The notes beneath the pieces were generated by a model. It searched no databases. It had not been told where the DNA came from and worked only from the letters and a program-made list of their open reading frames with translations. Of a DNA stretch of 64,000 nucleotides, positions 36,316-43,800 are shown one piece after another. Origin of the DNA: an uncultured Mycobacteriaceae bacterium (GTDB taxonomy: Bacteria; Actinomycetota; Actinomycetes; Mycobacteriales; Mycobacteriaceae); NCBI GenBank assembly GCA_902826815.1, contig CADEGF010000029.1:18742-82741 (forward strand), read 5' to 3'. The number at the start of each line of letters is the position of its first letter. Within the stretch, counting starts at the first letter, position 1. Made by a program: the position numbers and the translations under genes.

Positions 36316-37280
36316 CCGGTGTGCTTTCCAGCCCCGTGCTGCGATTCGTGGCACGCAGGCTGCTGTACTCGGCCGTCGTGATGATCGGCGTGCTCGTCGT
36401 GGTCTTCATGCTCGTGCATCTGGTTCCTGGCGATCCCGTCCGCATCGCGCTCGGCACCCGCTACTCCCCGCAGGCCTATGACGCGCTGCGCGCCGCAAGC
36501 GGTTTGGACCGACCGATCGTCGAACAGTTCTTCGGCTACATCGGTTCGGCGCTCACCGGAAACCTCGGGGTCAGCTTCCGCAACGGCGACCCTGTGACGC
36601 TCACGCTGCTCGAGCGGCTGCCCGCCACCGTGTCACTCGGCATCGTCGGCATCGTCTTCGCGATGCTCATCGCCCTGCCCGCAGGGGTTTGGTCCGCACT
36701 GCACGAGGGCCGCGTCAGCGATGCGATCGTCCGTATCACAAGCCAGTTCGGAGTTTCAGTTCCGGACTTCTGGATGGGGATTCTGCTGATCGCGTTCTTC
36801 GCGTCCACGCTGCACTGGCTTCCGACGTCGGGGTATCGGCCACTTTTCGACGATCCTGGTGGTTGGTTACGCCACGTCATCCTTCCCGGCCTGACGGTCG
36901 GGCTGGTCGCGGCGGCGATCATGACCCGCTATATCCGGTCGGCGGTATTGGAGGTCGCCGCAATGGGTTACGTGCGCACTGCGCGGTCGAAGGGACTGCC
37001 GCCGCGGGTGGTCACCTTGCGGCACACCGTGCGCAACGCGGCAATCCCGGTGCTGACGATCACCGGCATCCAGCTTGCGACGATTCTCGGTGGTGTCATC
37101 GTCGTCGAGGTGGTGTTCGCCTGGCCCGGACTCGGCCGCCTGGTGTACAACGCCGTCGCAGCACGGGACTATCCGGTCATCCAAGGTGCGGTGCTGCTCA
37201 TCGCGGCGCTGTTCCTGCTCATCAACCTCGTGGTAGATCTGCTCTACGCGTTGGTGGATCCCAGGATTCGGCTGTCATGA
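36312..37280 (+). CDS. ABC importer permease (DppB-like)
   Basis: A 322-residue permease with about six membrane helices. The N-terminus RFVARRLLYSAVVMIGVLVVVFMLVHLVPGDP is diagnostic of DppB/OppB. The coupling loop that docks on the ATPase is in VRTARSKGLPPRVVTLRHTVRNAAIPVLT (EAA motif). ATGA overlaps with the binding-protein gene and with the next permease gene. Confidence 0.92.
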   Translation: MTGVLSSPVLRFVARRLLYSAVVMIGVLVVVFMLVHLVPGDPVRIALGTRYSPQAYDALRAASGLDRPIVEQFFGYIGSALTGNLGVSFRNGDPVTLTLLERLPATVSLGIVGIVFAMLIALPAGVWSALHEGRVSDAIVRITSQFGVSVPDFWMGILLIAFFASTLHWLPTSGYRPLFDDPGGWLRHVILPGLTVGLVAAAIMTRYIRSAVLEVAAMGYVRTARSKGLPPRVVTLRHTVRNAAIPVLTITGIQLATILGGVIVVEVVFAWPGLGRLVYNAVAARDYPVIQGAVLLIAALFLLINLVVDLLYALVDPRIRLS

Positions 37281-38155
37281 CCGTCGAGGAAAGCACGCGG
37301 CTGTCGGCCTGGCGTCTGCTGGCGAGTAACCCGGTCACGGTGGTCAGCGGGGTCGTCCTTGCCCTCGTGGTGTTCATCGCGGTGACTGCGCAGTGGATCG
37401 TGCCGTTCGGTATCAACGACATCGATGTGCCGAACGCGCTGCGCCCGCCGAGCGGCGAACACTGGTTCGGCACCGACGAACTCGGCCGCGACGTGCTATC
37501 CCGAGTCCTGGTGGCGGTGCAGGCGTCGATGCGGGTCGCGGTGGTGAGCGTCGTATTCGCCGTGGTCGTCGGCGTGACGATCGGTGTGATCGCGGGCTAC
37601 CGGGGCGGTTGGCTTGACACGGTCGTGATGAGGGTCGTCGACGTGATGTTCGCATTCCCGGTGCTGCTGCTCGCGTTGGCGGTAGTGGCGATCCTCGGCC
37701 CAGGTGTGACCACGACGATCCTGGCAATCGGAATCGTGTACACGCCGATCTTCGCGCGCGTCGCACGTGCCAGCACGCTGAGCGTACGAGTCGAGCCCTT
37801 CGTCCAGGTGTCACGCACGATGGGCACGGGTCACCTGTACATGCTCGGCAGGCACATCCTGCCCAATATCGCCGGACCGCTGATCGTGCAGACCTCGCTC
37901 TCGCTCGCGTTCGCCATCCTGTCGGAGGCGGCGCTGTCATTCCTGGGTCTCGGCATCCAACCGCCGCAGCCGTCGTTGGGCCGGATGATCTTCGACTCGC
38001 AAGGGTTCGTCACCCTCGCTTGGTGGATGGCGGTCTTCCCCGGCGCAGCCATCGTCGTGACGGTGCTGTCGTTCAATCTGCTCGGCGACGGCCTGCGCGA
38101 TGTGTTGGACCCCAAGCAGCGCACCATGATCGAGGCCCGGAGGCGAAGTGGCTGA
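37277..38155 (+). CDS. ABC importer permease (DppC-like)
   Basis: A 292-residue second permease. It contains LRPPSGEHWFGTDELGRDVLSRVLVA and the EAA loop VQVSRTMGTGHLYMLGRHILPNIAGPLIV, with ALSFLGLGIQPPQPSLGRMI typical of DppC/OppC. The ATG at 37277 overlaps the TGA of the DppB gene; the open frame extends far upstream only as a shadow. Pairs with the DppB-like subunit to form the channel. Confidence 0.92.
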   Translation: MTVEESTRLSAWRLLASNPVTVVSGVVLALVVFIAVTAQWIVPFGINDIDVPNALRPPSGEHWFGTDELGRDVLSRVLVAVQASMRVAVVSVVFAVVVGVTIGVIAGYRGGWLDTVVMRVVDVMFAFPVLLLALAVVAILGPGVTTTILAIGIVYTPIFARVARASTLSVRVEPFVQVSRTMGTGHLYMLGRHILPNIAGPLIVQTSLSLAFAILSEAALSFLGLGIQPPQPSLGRMIFDSQGFVTLAWWMAVFPGAAIVVTVLSFNLLGDGLRDVLDPKQRTMIEARRRSG

Positions 38156-39776
38156 CCCCGTCCTGAGCGTCAGGGACCTATGCGTGCGAATCGGTCGACG
38201 AGACATCGTCGGTGGCGTCGGGTTCGACGTCGAACGCGAGTCGACGCTTGGCATCGTCGGCGAGTCCGGTTCGGGTAAGTCGATGACCGTGTTGGCCGCA
38301 ACCGGACTGCTGGACGCGCCCGGAGCGGTCGTCAGCGGTACGAGCACGTTGGGGGGTGCAGGTGATTCGGCGGCGACCCATCTCGTCGGCGCATCGGCCC
38401 GGGTGCTGCGCCAAGTCCACGGCGGTCGCATCGGATTCGTCTTCCAGGATCCAGGGACCTCACTCAATCCCCTGCTCACAGTCGAGCGCCAGATCACGGA
38501 ATCCCTTGAAGCTCACCGCAAGATGACCCGACGACAGGCAAGTGCCCGCGCGCTCGAGCTGATCGAGGCCGTCGGGTTGCCCGAGCCGCAGACACGCATG
38601 CGCTCCTATCCGCACCAGCTGTCCGGCGGGCAGCGGCAGCGGGTGATGATCGCGATCGCGCTGGCGTGCGACCCCGAGCTGCTGATCGCCGATGAGCCGA
38701 CCACGTCACTCGACGTTACGACGCAATCGCAGATCATCGATCTGGTGCGTGATCTACAGCGGGACTTCGGCACTGCGGTGGTGTGGATCAGCCATGACCT
38801 CGGGGTCATCGGCCAGGTTGCCGACGACGTGACCGTTCTGCAGCACGGCGGTGTCGTCGAGCAGGCGCCGGTCCTGGACGTGTTCGACAATCCGCAACAG
38901 GTCTACACCCGAGAGCTGTTGGCAGCGCGCCCCATCGTCGGCGTGTCCGGTCCGCCGAAGGCCGACGCTGACGCACCGGTGCTGCTCACCGTCGAGGGAC
39001 TCGATGTGCGCTTCCCGGTGAGTACTCCAGTCGGCAGATCGACCGTTCATGCGGTGAAGGACTTGAGCTTTCAGATTCGGCGCGGAACGACGCTTGGGCT
39101 GGTCGGCGAATCGGGGTCGGGTAAGTCAACCGTGGCGGCCGCGCTGACCGGGCTCGTCGAACCCGACGCAGGCACCGCGACACTGGATCGAACCAATGTG
39201 TTCGATGTGCGCGGCAGCGCGGAGAAGGCCCTGCGCCGACGGATCAGCCTCGTGTTCCAGGACCCGTTCTCGTCCCTCAATCCCCGCACCCGGGTGGGGA
39301 CGGCGATCGCCGAACCCCTTCGTGTGCACCGTCTTGCCAACGGCAAGCAGGCGCGCCTGAAACGGGTCGCCGAACTGCTCGACCTTGTCGGCCTACCGGT
39401 ATCGTTCGCCTCGCGCTACCCACACGAGTTGTCCGGCGGACAGCGTCAGCGTGTCAGCATCGCCCGTGCCATCGCCACCGAACCTGACCTTCTGATCCTC
39501 GACGAATCGACCGCGTCGCTGGATGTCTCGGTTCAATCGCGCGTGCTCGACCTGCTCGCCGATCTTCAGCGCGATCTGCACCTGACGTATCTGTTCATCG
39601 GCCACGATCTCGCGGTGATCCAACGGGTGAGTCACGACGTGCTGGTCATGCGGGAGGGCGCCGCTGTCGAATATCGACCCGCGGCCGAGATCTTCGCCGA
39701 TCCAGAGCAGGAGTACACCCGCGCGCTTCTGGCCGCGGTCCCGCCTTCGCGACCCCGCGCGTCGGTATCCGGCTGA
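38148..39776 (+). CDS. Fused twin ATPase of the peptide ABC importer (DppD-DppF)
   Basis: A 542-residue protein with two complete ABC domains, DppD-like then DppF-like. Walker A motifs GESGSGKS occur near residues 38 and 320; signatures LSGGQRQR and DE-containing Walker B (LLIADEPTTSLD, LLILDESTASLD) occur in each half. Note Ser in place of Pro after DE in the second Walker B. GTG 38148 overlaps the DppC gene by eight bases. One chain powers the whole importer, a common actinobacterial arrangement. Confidence 0.93.
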   Translation: MADPVLSVRDLCVRIGRRDIVGGVGFDVERESTLGIVGESGSGKSMTVLAATGLLDAPGAVVSGTSTLGGAGDSAATHLVGASARVLRQVHGGRIGFVFQDPGTSLNPLLTVERQITESLEAHRKMTRRQASARALELIEAVGLPEPQTRMRSYPHQLSGGQRQRVMIAIALACDPELLIADEPTTSLDVTTQSQIIDLVRDLQRDFGTAVVWISHDLGVIGQVADDVTVLQHGGVVEQAPVLDVFDNPQQVYTRELLAARPIVGVSGPPKADADAPVLLTVEGLDVRFPVSTPVGRSTVHAVKDLSFQIRRGTTLGLVGESGSGKSTVAAALTGLVEPDAGTATLDRTNVFDVRGSAEKALRRRISLVFQDPFSSLNPRTRVGTAIAEPLRVHRLANGKQARLKRVAELLDLVGLPVSFASRYPHELSGGQRQRVSIARAIATEPDLLILDESTASLDVSVQSRVLDLLADLQRDLHLTYLFIGHDLAVIQRVSHDVLVMREGAAVEYRPAAEIFADPEQEYTRALLAAVPPSRPRASVSG

Positions 39777-39782
39777 TCGGGT

Positions 39783-40637
39783 TCAGGCTGTCGTCACCCA
39801 TCGGAGCCCGCCGACCACGACATTGCCCGCCATCTTGATGACCGTTGCCTCGACCGGAGGGACGTACGGCAACCACAACGGCGCGCGCGCCCATGCGGGC
39901 AGCATCGAAATCGAGGTCGCTGCGATGACACCGTATGGTCCCCGCATCACCAACGGCAGCGGAGGCGTCAACAACAGGAACCTGGCGGCATCCCGGGCCG
40001 ACGCAGTGCCGCGAAGCTCGGGGCGGAAGTCGGAGATCCGTTGCCGCAGTTGTTCTTCGGTGCGCGGAGGATCGGCCACACCGAGCGCTTCTGCGACGCG
40101 GGCGGTGTCGGCCACATAGCCGTCGCGGCCCTCCTGGTCGAACGGTGCCGCCCCGTACCGCTGGTACGCCTGCAGGAAGCTGTCGACTTCGGCGATGTGC
40201 ACCCACTCCAGCAGGTGGGGATCCGATGCGGCATAAGGCGTCCCGTCGGGCGCCACGCCGTGCACCCGGCGGTGAATCCCGCGCACCTTGTCGACTGCAC
40301 GCTGCGCGTCGTCGGCCGTGCCGAAGGTGGTGACCGCAAGAAAGGTGCTGGTGCGCTGCAGTCGCCCCCATGGGTCTCCGCGGTAGTCGGAGTGGTCGGC
40401 CACCCCGGCCATGGCGAGCGGGTGCAGCGACTGAAACAGCAGCGCCCGCAGTCCGCCCACGTACATCGAGGCGTCTGCGTGTACCTGCCGGATCGGACGC
40501 CCTTCGGCGAACCACCGCGGGCCAGGCGTGTCGTGGATGCGCGCCCTGTTGTCGGCGCCGTCGGGCCCCGCGATCAGGCCGAAGAGCGCGCGGCCCAAGC
40601 CGGCACGCACTCCGCCCAGGTCGGCCAACAGGCTCAT
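39783..40637 (-). CDS. MpaB-like oxygenase (DUF2236 family)
   Basis: A 284-residue DUF2236 protein, the family of MpaB/latex-clearing-type haem oxygenases. Diagnostic parts are RQVHADASMYVGGLRALLFQSLHPLAMAGVADHSDYRGDPWGRLQRTS, FGTADDAQRAVDKVRGIHRRVHG and DPHLLEWVHIAEVDSFL, with conserved histidines that can hold haem. ATG 40637 is used rather than the longer Arg-rich frame. Divergent from an ECF41-like sigma factor gene 44 bases away, so it is the prime candidate target of that sigma factor. Confidence 0.85.
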   Translation of the reverse strand: MSLLADLGGVRAGLGRALFGLIAGPDGADNRARIHDTPGPRWFAEGRPIRQVHADASMYVGGLRALLFQSLHPLAMAGVADHSDYRGDPWGRLQRTSTFLAVTTFGTADDAQRAVDKVRGIHRRVHGVAPDGTPYAASDPHLLEWVHIAEVDSFLQAYQRYGAAPFDQEGRDGYVADTARVAEALGVADPPRTEEQLRQRISDFRPELRGTASARDAARFLLLTPPLPLVMRGPYGVIAATSISMLPAWARAPLWLPYVPPVEATVIKMAGNVVVGGLRWVTTA

Positions 40638-40681
40638 ACCTTCGACGGTACCGCCACCGCGCCCTGTGTTTGGATGACCGC

Positions 40682-41575
40682 GTGGCCGGCGGCGACGCGT
40701 CATCAGCTGACCTGGATCAAGCGACGGCGGAGTTCGTCGCGGTCCGAGGGCGCCTCTTCGGCATCGCCTACCGCATGCTCGGAACCCGGACTGAGGCCGA
40801 GGACATCGTTCAGGACGTCTGGCTGCGGTGGCAGCGCTACGACCGGAGCAAGGTCATCGAACCGGCCGCCTTCCTGGCGACGACGACGACACGGCTGTGC
40901 ATCAACGCCCTGCAGTCGGCCCGGGCACGCCGCGAAACCTACATCGGCCCGTGGCTTCCCGAGCCAGTCGACACAAGTGCCGATCCCGCCCTCGGTGCGG
41001 AGCGTGGCGAGGCACTGGAGTTGGCGACGCTGATGCTCCTCGAAAGGCTCACTCCCACAGAGCGGGCCGCCTATGTGCTGCGCGTGGCGTTCGACTATCC
41101 CTACGCCCAGATCAGCCAGGTATTGGAGATCGAGGACGACAACGCGCGTCAGCTCGTCGCCCGCGCACGTAAGCACATTGCGGCAGAGCGGCGGGCACCG
41201 GTCGATTCAGCGGAGCAGAAGCGGCTACTTGAAGCGCTTGTGGCGGCGGCCCAACAGGGCGATCTGCAGCGACTGGAGAGGCTTCTCGCCGAGGATGTCG
41301 TCAGCTACACCGACGGCAACGGAATGCGCAGCGCCTCACGCGTCGCGGTACACGGCAGGCAGACGGTGGCCAAGTTCCTGCGCGCGTTCGCGCCGAACTT
41401 CTGGCCCGGCACTTCGCTGTCCTGGATCGAGGCGAACGGCTGTCCCTCAGTGCTGATCTCGCGCGAGGGCGCTGTCGTCGGCCTGCTGGCATCGAGTGCG
41501 TCCGCGGACGGAATCGAGCAGTTGATGTGGGTATTGAGTCCCGACAAGTTGAGCGGTTTCGCCGGCCCTCGGTAG
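40682..41575 (+). CDS. ECF41/SigJ-like RNA polymerase sigma factor with SnoaL-like C-terminus
   Basis: A 297-residue extracytoplasmic-function sigma factor. Region 2 is FVAVRGRLFGIAYRMLGTRTEAEDIVQDVWLRW, region 4 is LTPTERAAYVLRVAFDYPYAQISQVLEIEDDNARQLVARARKHI. A C-terminal domain of about 120 residues (LLEALVAAAQQGDLQRLERLLAEDVVSYTDGNGMRSASR) is the SnoaL-like extension of the ECF41 group, where the DGGGK-type loop tunes activity; here it reads TDGNGMRSAS. GTG start at 40682. ECF41 factors usually have no separate anti-sigma and switch on the adjacent oxidoreductase gene. Confidence 0.9.
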   Translation: MAGGDASSADLDQATAEFVAVRGRLFGIAYRMLGTRTEAEDIVQDVWLRWQRYDRSKVIEPAAFLATTTTRLCINALQSARARRETYIGPWLPEPVDTSADPALGAERGEALELATLMLLERLTPTERAAYVLRVAFDYPYAQISQVLEIEDDNARQLVARARKHIAAERRAPVDSAEQKRLLEALVAAAQQGDLQRLERLLAEDVVSYTDGNGMRSASRVAVHGRQTVAKFLRAFAPNFWPGTSLSWIEANGCPSVLISREGAVVGLLASSASADGIEQLMWVLSPDKLSGFAGPR

Positions 41576-41684
41576 CAGACGGTGACGTAGATCTCGTCGG
41601 ATGGACGTCACGTACGCCCAGGTCATCCGGTCATAGCTGGTATCCGGCGACAACGAAGCCGCCGACCAGACCGAAAGGCACATC

Positions 41685-41897
41685 ATGGAAATCCGCAGAC
41701 GAATCAGTTCGGGCATAAGAACGATCGCCCTCCTCGTCGTCTCGATCACGATCACCGCCACGATCCTGGCGGCCATGCTCATCGACACGCTCGCCACCAC
41801 GTCGCTGTCGGCGGCATATCCGCTGCGCTGCTCGAAGCTCGTTCATCCGGAGGTGCTGTCCCTCGTATTCGTCGAGGACTGCCGACGGGTCAGATGA
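41685..41897 (+). CDS. Small single-pass membrane protein, hypothetical
   Basis: A 70-residue protein: basic N-terminus (MEIRRRISSGIR), one strongly hydrophobic helix at residues 13-35 (TIALLVVSITITATILAAM), then a short tail with two cysteines (RCSKLVHPE, EDCRRVR). GAAAGG stands six bases before the ATG, which supports translation. It overlaps the convergent prenyltransferase gene by eight bases. Codon use looks ordinary. Not recognised; could be spurious. Confidence 0.5.
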   Translation: MEIRRRISSGIRTIALLVVSITITATILAAMLIDTLATTSLSAAYPLRCSKLVHPEVLSLVFVEDCRRVR

Positions 41898-42900
41898 CCT
41901 TCAGCACAGCGCCGATCGCGAGGCCGACCACCAGCAACGCGCCGGCTTGCCGCACGTGCAGCCAGGCCAGCGCTGCGTACCACAGAGGCCAGATCGGGTA
42001 GTTCGGCGGCGGTTCGTCGGGCGGTGGGCGCAGGAATCGCGGCCAGATCTTCCAAAGCCGCGGCAGCGCAAGAAGAACGAGCAGCGCAGGCCACGGCATC
42101 GCGCCGAGTGCGACCGCCACGCCGACGAGAACGTAGAAGCCGACCATCATCGCCAGCGTCGCGATCCGGGCCCGACGCTCGCCAAGAATGACTGGGAGCG
42201 TGTGGATTCCGAGCGGCTCGTCGAACGGGATCTTGTCGATGTGCTTGCCCATCAACACCGTCACGCACAACAGCCCGTATGGAATCGAGGCGAGGACGAT
42301 GCCCCATCCGACGGTGCCGACCGCCGAGTAATAGGTCCCGCACACCATCAGCGGGCCCCACACGACGAAGACGTCGGGCTCGCCGAGGCCGCGCTTCTTG
42401 AGCCGCAACGGCGGCGCCGTATAGGCGACGCTGAGCACGAACCCCGCGAGCGCGAAGGCCAGCACCGGCCAGCCGCGAGCCAGCGTGAGCACGACGAGGA
42501 TGGCGAGATCGGCGACGTTGACCAGGAGGATCGAGATCACCAGGGTCTTGCGGTTCACCAGTCCGGACAGCACGGGGTGGGGTGCGTACAGCGCGCGCGG
42601 ATAGCTGGCGCTGTCGGTGCCTACCTGGGTGTCGAACAGGTCGTTCATCAGGTTGTTGGCCACGTGCGCGAGGGTGATGCCGATCAGCGCCAGCACCAGC
42701 CAGCGCCAGTCCAGGCCCGGCTCCCCGATCGCGAGCAGGGCGGCGACGAGGCCGGACACCAGGGTCATCGGCAGCACCGCTGCCCTCGTCACCACGAGCC
42801 AGCGGGTGACCACATCGACCGGGGCGTCGGGCGGCGGATTGGTGGTGCGCAGGGCATAAGCCCAGGAGGAAAGCCTGGAGCGAGTCTTGACCTCGGTCAT
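41890..42900 (-). CDS. UbiA-family prenyltransferase
   Basis: A 336-residue integral membrane protein with about eight or nine helices. The first Asp-rich motif is NNLMNDLFDTQVGTD, the prenyl-diphosphate/Mg site; the second is weaker (KHIDKIPFDEPLG). The family includes MenA, UbiA and heme O synthase; the sequence is not the usual mycobacterial MenA, and the acceptor cannot be read. ATG 42900 overlaps the stop of the WhiB4-like gene (ATGA), so the two are co-translated. Confidence 0.82.
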   Translation of the reverse strand: MTEVKTRSRLSSWAYALRTTNPPPDAPVDVVTRWLVVTRAAVLPMTLVSGLVAALLAIGEPGLDWRWLVLALIGITLAHVANNLMNDLFDTQVGTDSASYPRALYAPHPVLSGLVNRKTLVISILLVNVADLAILVVLTLARGWPVLAFALAGFVLSVAYTAPPLRLKKRGLGEPDVFVVWGPLMVCGTYYSAVGTVGWGIVLASIPYGLLCVTVLMGKHIDKIPFDEPLGIHTLPVILGERRARIATLAMMVGFYVLVGVAVALGAMPWPALLVLLALPRLWKIWPRFLRPPPDEPPPNYPIWPLWYAALAWLHVRQAGALLVVGLAIGAVLKVI

Positions 42901-43193
42901 TCTCGAATCGTATGCCCGCCGAAGTAGTCCGACCAGGACTTCACCTCGGGATGCTGTTTGACCAGCTTGCGGCGCTGACGCTCGGTCATGCCTCCCCAGA
43001 CGCCGAACTCGATCTGGTTGTCCAGCGCCTCGGCGAGGCATTCGGTGGCGACAGCGCATTGACGGCAGATGACGGCCGCGCGTTTCTGCGCCGCGCCGGT
43101 CACGAAGAGTTCGTCGGGATCAGCGGTGCGGCATCGTGCCTGCGCGACCCATGCGAGACGGCGCTCGCCTGGCAGCGGAGCTAACAGCGTCAT
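42897..43193 (-). CDS. WhiB4-like iron-sulfur regulator
   Basis: A 98-residue WhiB protein. The four cluster ligands are Cys21, Cys43, Cys46 and Cys52 (ARCRTADP, ICRQCAVATEC), and the GVWGG turn precedes the basic segment TERQRRKLVKQHPEV. It is closest by eye to WhiB4 but lacks about 20 N-terminal residues of that protein and has a different C-terminus (DYFGGHTIRE). Likely senses oxygen, NO or redox state. ATGA-coupled to a prenyltransferase gene; a 16-bp palindrome lies 36 bases upstream. Confidence 0.9.
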   Translation of the reverse strand: MTLLAPLPGERRLAWVAQARCRTADPDELFVTGAAQKRAAVICRQCAVATECLAEALDNQIEFGVWGGMTERQRRKLVKQHPEVKSWSDYFGGHTIRE

Positions 43194-43228
43194 GCAGATA
43201 TCTTGGGAGAGCCGGCCGCAACACAGGT

Positions 43229-43244
43229 AAGTAGTCGACTACTT
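43229..43244. promoter_or_regulatory. 16-bp perfect palindrome upstream of the WhiB4-like gene
   Basis: AAGTAGTCGACTACTT is a perfect palindrome located 36-51 bases upstream of the WhiB4-like start codon and 30 bases from the stop of the oppositely lying secreted-protein gene. It sits where a repressor or activator would overlap the promoter. It is AT-richer than its surroundings. The binding protein is unknown. Confidence 0.6.
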
Positions 43245-43273
43245 CATCTTTGCGCGAGCAAATTTTGACGCTT

Positions 43274-43717
43274 TTAAGCCTTGTCCATGAAGACGATGAC
43301 CGGGCCCGAGGTGATCGGTGCCGGGCTACCGCAGGCCGCACCGTCAGAAGTACTGATGATCGTGCCCCTCAGCGTCTGGGCGTCAAGCGAAAACACCGAC
43401 GTACCCGGCGCTGAATAGCCGTTCTTGCAGTCGACTGCGGTCTCGGAGTGCCTGCTGGCGGTCCACTGACCATTCTCCAACTGCGTATCCCACGTCGTGC
43501 CCTGGCCGTCGGATATCTGCGCGCAGTCGGCTCCGCAGCGCGTCACGGTCCACATCGTGGGCGTGTTTCCCGGCTGCGTTACGCCGCTCTCGTCCACGCC
43601 ATACATGCCGCTGGTGAGTTCCTCGGCCCCGGCCGGGCATGCGAAGCCGATGGCGATCGCGCCGAGAAGCGCCGCCGCTGCCACCGATTCAACGATCCTC
43701 TTGGTCTCCACGCGCAC
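43274..43717 (-). CDS. Secreted mycobacterial protein (paralogue of 28015-28569)
   Basis: A 147-residue exported protein. Leader residues 1-31 (ESVAAAALLGAIAIGFACPAGAEE), then MWTVTRCGADCAQISDGQG, NGQWTASRHSETAVDCKNGYSAPGTSVFSLDAQTLRGTI and ACGSPAP. The arrangement GQW...C.(D/N)G..AP...TL.GT repeats that of the secreted protein at 28015. Function unknown; probably surface or culture-filtrate protein. Starts 83 bases from the giant gene, on the opposite strand. Confidence 0.75.
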   Translation of the reverse strand: MRVETKRIVESVAAAALLGAIAIGFACPAGAEELTSGMYGVDESGVTQPGNTPTMWTVTRCGADCAQISDGQGTTWDTQLENGQWTASRHSETAVDCKNGYSAPGTSVFSLDAQTLRGTIISTSDGAACGSPAPITSGPVIVFMDKA

Positions 43718-43800
43718 ATTCTGCGGCCAAGTCGGCCGGCAAGTCGCAGGTTCGGTGAGATAGGGCGCGGAACACAGTCCCTTTACCCGATCTTGACCAC

